A DNA stretch of 44,460 bases from positions 1-44,460 of the forward strand of contig JAABQK010000020.1 in the NCBI GenBank assembly GCA_011391495.1, given 5' to 3'. This document shows positions 41,940-44,460 of this stretch, piece by piece. Source of the stretch: Hydrogenophaga sp. GTDB taxonomy: Bacteria > Pseudomonadota > Gammaproteobacteria > Burkholderiales > Burkholderiaceae_C. How positions within the stretch are numbered: the first letter of the stretch is position 1; each line of letters starts with the position of its first letter. Made by a program: the position numbers and the translations under genes. Under the pieces are notes generated by a model that had not been told where the DNA came from, did no database searches, and saw only the letters and a list, made by a program, of their open reading frames with translations.

Positions 41940-42389
41940 ATGGAATGCACCGTCACCTGGACTGGCGCCTCGGGCACCCGTTCCCACATGGGTTTTGTCG
42001 CCGAAACCGGCAGCGGCCACGTGCTGGCCATGGACGGTGCGCCCGACGCCGCCAAGCCTGAGAACGGCGGCGCCAACATGGCACCCCGTCCCATGGAAAC
42101 CGTGCTGGCGGGGACCGGCGGCTGCACCGCTTACGACGTGGTGCTGATCCTCAAGCGCGGTCGCCACGACGTGCGCGGTTGCAGCGTCAAGCTCACCACC
42201 GAGCGCGCCGAAACCGACCCCAAGGTGTTCACCAGGATCCACATGCACTTCACCGTCACTGGCAAAGGCATCCCGCCGCTGGCGGTGGAGCGCGCCATCG
42301 CCATGAGCCACGACAAATACTGTTCGGCCAGCATCATGCTGGGCAAGACGGCCGACATCACCACCGGCTTCGACCTGCTGGAGGCCTGA
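41940..42389 (+). CDS. OsmC-family protein (YhfA-like)
   Basis: A 149-residue OsmC-fold protein. The two family cysteines are in GGCTAYDVV (C61) and HDKYCSAS (about C127), the thiol pair used by Ohr/OsmC enzymes to reduce peroxides; this YhfA-like branch is less well defined. The central block APRPMETVLAGTGGCTAYD is typical. ATG 41940 follows GAGAGCA. It is divergent from ilvA and converges on coq7. Confidence 0.88.
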   Translation: MECTVTWTGASGTRSHMGFVAETGSGHVLAMDGAPDAAKPENGGANMAPRPMETVLAGTGGCTAYDVVLILKRGRHDVRGCSVKLTTERAETDPKVFTRIHMHFTVTGKGIPPLAVERAIAMSHDKYCSASIMLGKTADITTGFDLLEA

Positions 42390-42436
42390 CCGCGGCGCGG
42401 TCGGCGGCCAGGTGGCGAGCCGAGCTGGTGACCGGA

Positions 42437-43081
42437 TCAGATCCGGTGCGCCACCGTCGTCATCAGCTTCGCCGCCACCCGCATCAGCCCTTTGACCGGC
42501 AGCGGCAGTTCGGTGGCGCCGGCGTGCTGGGCCTCGCGGGCATGGCGGGCTTCGTCGTCTTTCATCTGCGCCACGATGGCGCGTGAAGCCTGGTCGGCGG
42601 GCGGCAGCCGGTCCATGTGGCTGGCCAGATGGGCCTCCACCTGGCGCTCCGTCTCCACCACAAAACCCAGGCTGACGCCCGGCCCCATGCGCCCGGCCAG
42701 CAGGCCCAGGCCAAAAGCGCCGGCGTACCACAGCGGGTTCAGCAAAGACGGCCGGGCGCCCAGCTCGTCCAGCCGGCCCTGCGTCCATGCCAGGTGGTCG
42801 GTCTCCTCGCGTCCGGCGGCCTCCAGTTGCCGGGCCAGCGCCTCGTTCGCCGGGCCACCGGGGCGGCGCGCCGCCAGCGCCTGGGCGGTGTACAGCGCCT
42901 GGGCACAGACTTCACCCACGTGGTTCACCCGCATCAGGGCGCCCGAGAGCTTGCGGTCATCTTCATTCAGGCCGACGTCGGCGCTCTCGGGCAGGGTGGG
43001 GCAGTCCCGCGACGCGCGGGGGCTGACAAACAGCGTGCGCAAAGCCGAATCGGCAGCGGTCAGAAGAGGGTCAAGGTTCAT
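42437..43081 (-). CDS. coq7: Demethoxyubiquinone hydroxylase Coq7
   Basis: Diiron monooxygenase that makes the last ring hydroxylation in ubiquinone synthesis, at the inner membrane. The 214-residue length and iron-ligand pattern fit: E57 in [15 protein letters not shown]93xxH96 in [10 protein letters not shown]145 in [13 protein letters not shown], and E177xxH180 in [11 protein letters not shown] hydrophobic segment at about 116-131 ([14 protein letters not shown]) would form the membrane-facing helix. ATG 43081 is chosen over a longer frame because GGAG lies 10 bases before it. Confidence 0.96.
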   Translation of the reverse strand: MNLDPLLTAADSALRTLFVSPRASRDCPTLPESADVGLNEDDRKLSGALMRVNHVGEVCAQALYTAQALAARRPGGPANEALARQLEAAGREETDHLAWTQGRLDELGARPSLLNPLWYAGAFGLGLLAGRMGPGVSLGFVVETERQVEAHLASHMDRLPPADQASRAIVAQMKDDEARHAREAQHAGATELPLPVKGLMRVAAKLMTTVAHRI

Positions 43082-43447
43082 GGAACGGTGCTCCGGTCGC
43101 ATCAGGGATCAATGAGAAGGCGGGTCAGGACGTGGCTCTGAATCCGGATCGTCTGAACCTTGCCAGTCGATCCATCGGGTGCTCCAGTCACGGGCGTATC
43201 CCCGCCGTTCGGTGTGCGGCCTATTGTGCGGCGGTCTGGATGGACTGGCTCGCTGCCAGGATGGATGGGCTTGTCGTCGGGGCGCAACAACTTGCCCCTG
43301 TTTGTCTCAGGGTTTACCCATGGTTGGCCTTCGTCAGCATGGCGGCGCTCCCCGCATTCTGGTGCAATCAATCCAGCTTCCAACAAGGAGCTTGGCTCGG
43401 GGGCACGAGACCCGCGGCCTCTTTCATCAACCTTGGAGATTTCCTCA
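43082..43447. other. Intergenic region upstream of the porin
   Basis: A 366-base stretch between coq7 (minus) and the porin (plus). It holds the palindrome GGGT-TT-ACCC at 43310-43319, but I see no gene and no convincing -35/-10 pair. It is the expected site for control of the porin. Confidence 0.5.
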
Positions 43448-44437
43448 ATGAAAAAAACCCTGATCGCTCTGGCCGCCGTGGCTGCCACCGGTGCCGCCTT
43501 CGCCCAGTCCACCGTGACCCTGTCCGGCTTGCTCGACGTCGGCTTTGAAAAGCAGTACTCCGGCGCTGCTGTGAACATGATTTCCAACCGCAACGCCACC
43601 AGCAACTGGACCCTGAGCGGTGCGGAAGACCTGGGCGGCGGCATGAAGGCCGTGTTCTCCATCTCCACCTCGTTCAACGTCGATACCGGCACTGTGACGG
43701 GCGCTGCCGGCAATTTCGGCAACAACGGCATGTTCGTGGGCCTGACCGGTGGTTTCGGTACCCTGCGCGCTGGCCGTCCGGTGAACACCCTGTACGCCAA
43801 CTCGATGTTCGCCAACGGCACCAAGGGCGTGAGCGGCTACGACACCAACACCCTGCTGGCTAACCAGCGCGGTGGCCTGGCAGCAGCCACGGCCGGTGTG
43901 TTCGTTGACAACGCACTGCAGTACCACTCGCCCCGTTTCGGCGGTGTGCAGGTGCAGGTTGAATACGCTCCCAGCGAACAAAGCGTTGCTCCGAAGAACG
44001 ACGGCCTGGGCATTGCAGTCCGTTACGACGGCGGCCCGATCAGCGCCAGCGTGACCAGCTACAAGGCCGCTTCCGCAGCCGGTGCCACCGCCGAGAACAA
44101 GGCCGTGACCCAGTTCGCTGGCGCCTACGACTTCGGCATGGCCAAGGTCCTGTTCACCTACCGCGACCAGAGCGGCGCCGTGTCCGATCTTGACACCGGC
44201 TACGCCCTGGGCGTGACGGCACCGGTGGGCCCGGGCAGCGTGTACGCTTCGTACAACGTGTCCGAGCGCGCAGGTGACGATGCCACCTCGTTCATCGCAG
44301 GCTACAAGTACAACTTCAGCAAGCGCACCCAGGCCTACGCCCAGCTGGCCAACGGCAATGACGTGCTGAACGTTTCCAAGGCCGTGCCCGCCAAGTCGAG
44401 CACCGGCTTCGGCTTCGGTCTGACCCACAGCTTCTGA
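43448..44437 (+). CDS. Trimeric outer-membrane porin (Gram-negative porin, betaproteobacterial type)
   Basis: A 329-residue general porin of the 16-strand beta-barrel kind, passing small hydrophilic solutes. It has a Sec signal MKKTLIALAAVAATGAAFAQ (1-20), the first strand STVTLSGLLDVGFEK, the block SNWTLSGAEDLGGGMKAVFS (about 54-73), the loop region GLTGGFGTLRAGRPVN, and a C-terminal Phe (TGFGFGLTHSF), the BamA recognition mark. Codon use is strongly biased, as for a highly expressed gene. ATG 43448 is chosen because the signal peptide starts there and GGAG lies 9-12 bases upstream; a longer open frame is not used. It ends 23 bases before the window edge. Confidence 0.95.
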   Translation: MKKTLIALAAVAATGAAFAQSTVTLSGLLDVGFEKQYSGAAVNMISNRNATSNWTLSGAEDLGGGMKAVFSISTSFNVDTGTVTGAAGNFGNNGMFVGLTGGFGTLRAGRPVNTLYANSMFANGTKGVSGYDTNTLLANQRGGLAAATAGVFVDNALQYHSPRFGGVQVQVEYAPSEQSVAPKNDGLGIAVRYDGGPISASVTSYKAASAAGATAENKAVTQFAGAYDFGMAKVLFTYRDQSGAVSDLDTGYALGVTAPVGPGSVYASYNVSERAGDDATSFIAGYKYNFSKRTQAYAQLANGNDVLNVSKAVPAKSSTGFGFGLTHSF

Positions 44438-44460
44438 TCCTGCTGGGCTGACCTGATCAG

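Noticed and set aside
43102..43824. A 240-codon minus-strand frame overlapping the porin start
   Set aside because: Half of it is antisense to the porin signal and first strands; no domain is visible.
1..44460. CRISPR arrays, tRNA or rRNA genes and intact insertion sequences
   Set aside because: I saw no regularly spaced repeats, no tRNA-like cloverleaf with a T-loop, no rRNA sequence and no transposase gene.

Overview
The window is a chromosomal segment of a high-G+C Gram-negative bacterium. Gene content and order (a full flg operon, a type II secretion locus, a Gram-negative porin of the betaproteobacterial type, Coq7, and an intergenic repeat that I associate from memory with Comamonadaceae) point to a betaproteobacterium of the Comamonadaceae, with Hydrogenophaga or Acidovorax relatives as the best guess. 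That placement is inference; no database was searched.

Region 1 (1-19498) is flagellar. It opens with the 3' part of flhF, a MinD-like gene in the flhG position, and fliA (sigma-28), followed by a DUF115/Maf-type motility accessory gene. A minus-strand block holds a rhodanese gene, flgN, flgM and flgA, with a sigma-28 promoter in front of flgM and a terminator after flgN. The plus-strand operon flgBCDEFGHIJKL then encodes rod, hook, rings, rod-cap/muramidase and hook-junction proteins. It ends in an HDOD-domain gene. Four copies of a hairpin-rich intergenic repeat sit between flg genes.

Region 2 (19536-24592) is mixed: queC (queuosine synthesis), an A+T-richer patch with an unrecognised membrane-anchored coiled-coil protein and several inverted repeats, an AHSA1/SRPBCC gene, and a minus-strand pair encoding a cytosolic 5'-nucleotidase and an SbmA/YddA-type ABC transporter. 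A fifth copy of the repeat lies at its right edge.

Region 3 (24587-38893) is the type II secretion locus. On the minus strand gspG-H-I-J-K-L-M-N-D-E are tightly packed, with several stop/start overlaps. gspC is divergent on the plus strand and short. gspF is cut off from gspE by about 2.9 kb carrying a CotA-like multicopper oxidase with a Tat-type leader, an SCO-like copper protein, and a 477-base non-coding stretch with spaced direct repeats. The oxidase, SCO protein and gspF read in the same direction with no visible terminator between them.

Region 4 (38971-44460) is housekeeping: ilvA and cobT (minus strand, probably one operon; CobT lacks both of its usual catalytic glutamates), an OsmC-like gene, coq7 and a trimeric porin. 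The ilvA leader holds a strong rho-independent hairpin ahead of the start codon, so it is a candidate attenuator or small RNA.

The best candidates for something not already described are the copper oxidase/SCO pair embedded in the secretion locus, the altered CobT active site, the ilvA leader element, the Walker-less FlhG-like protein, and the A+T-rich patch at 20.3-21.2 kb.
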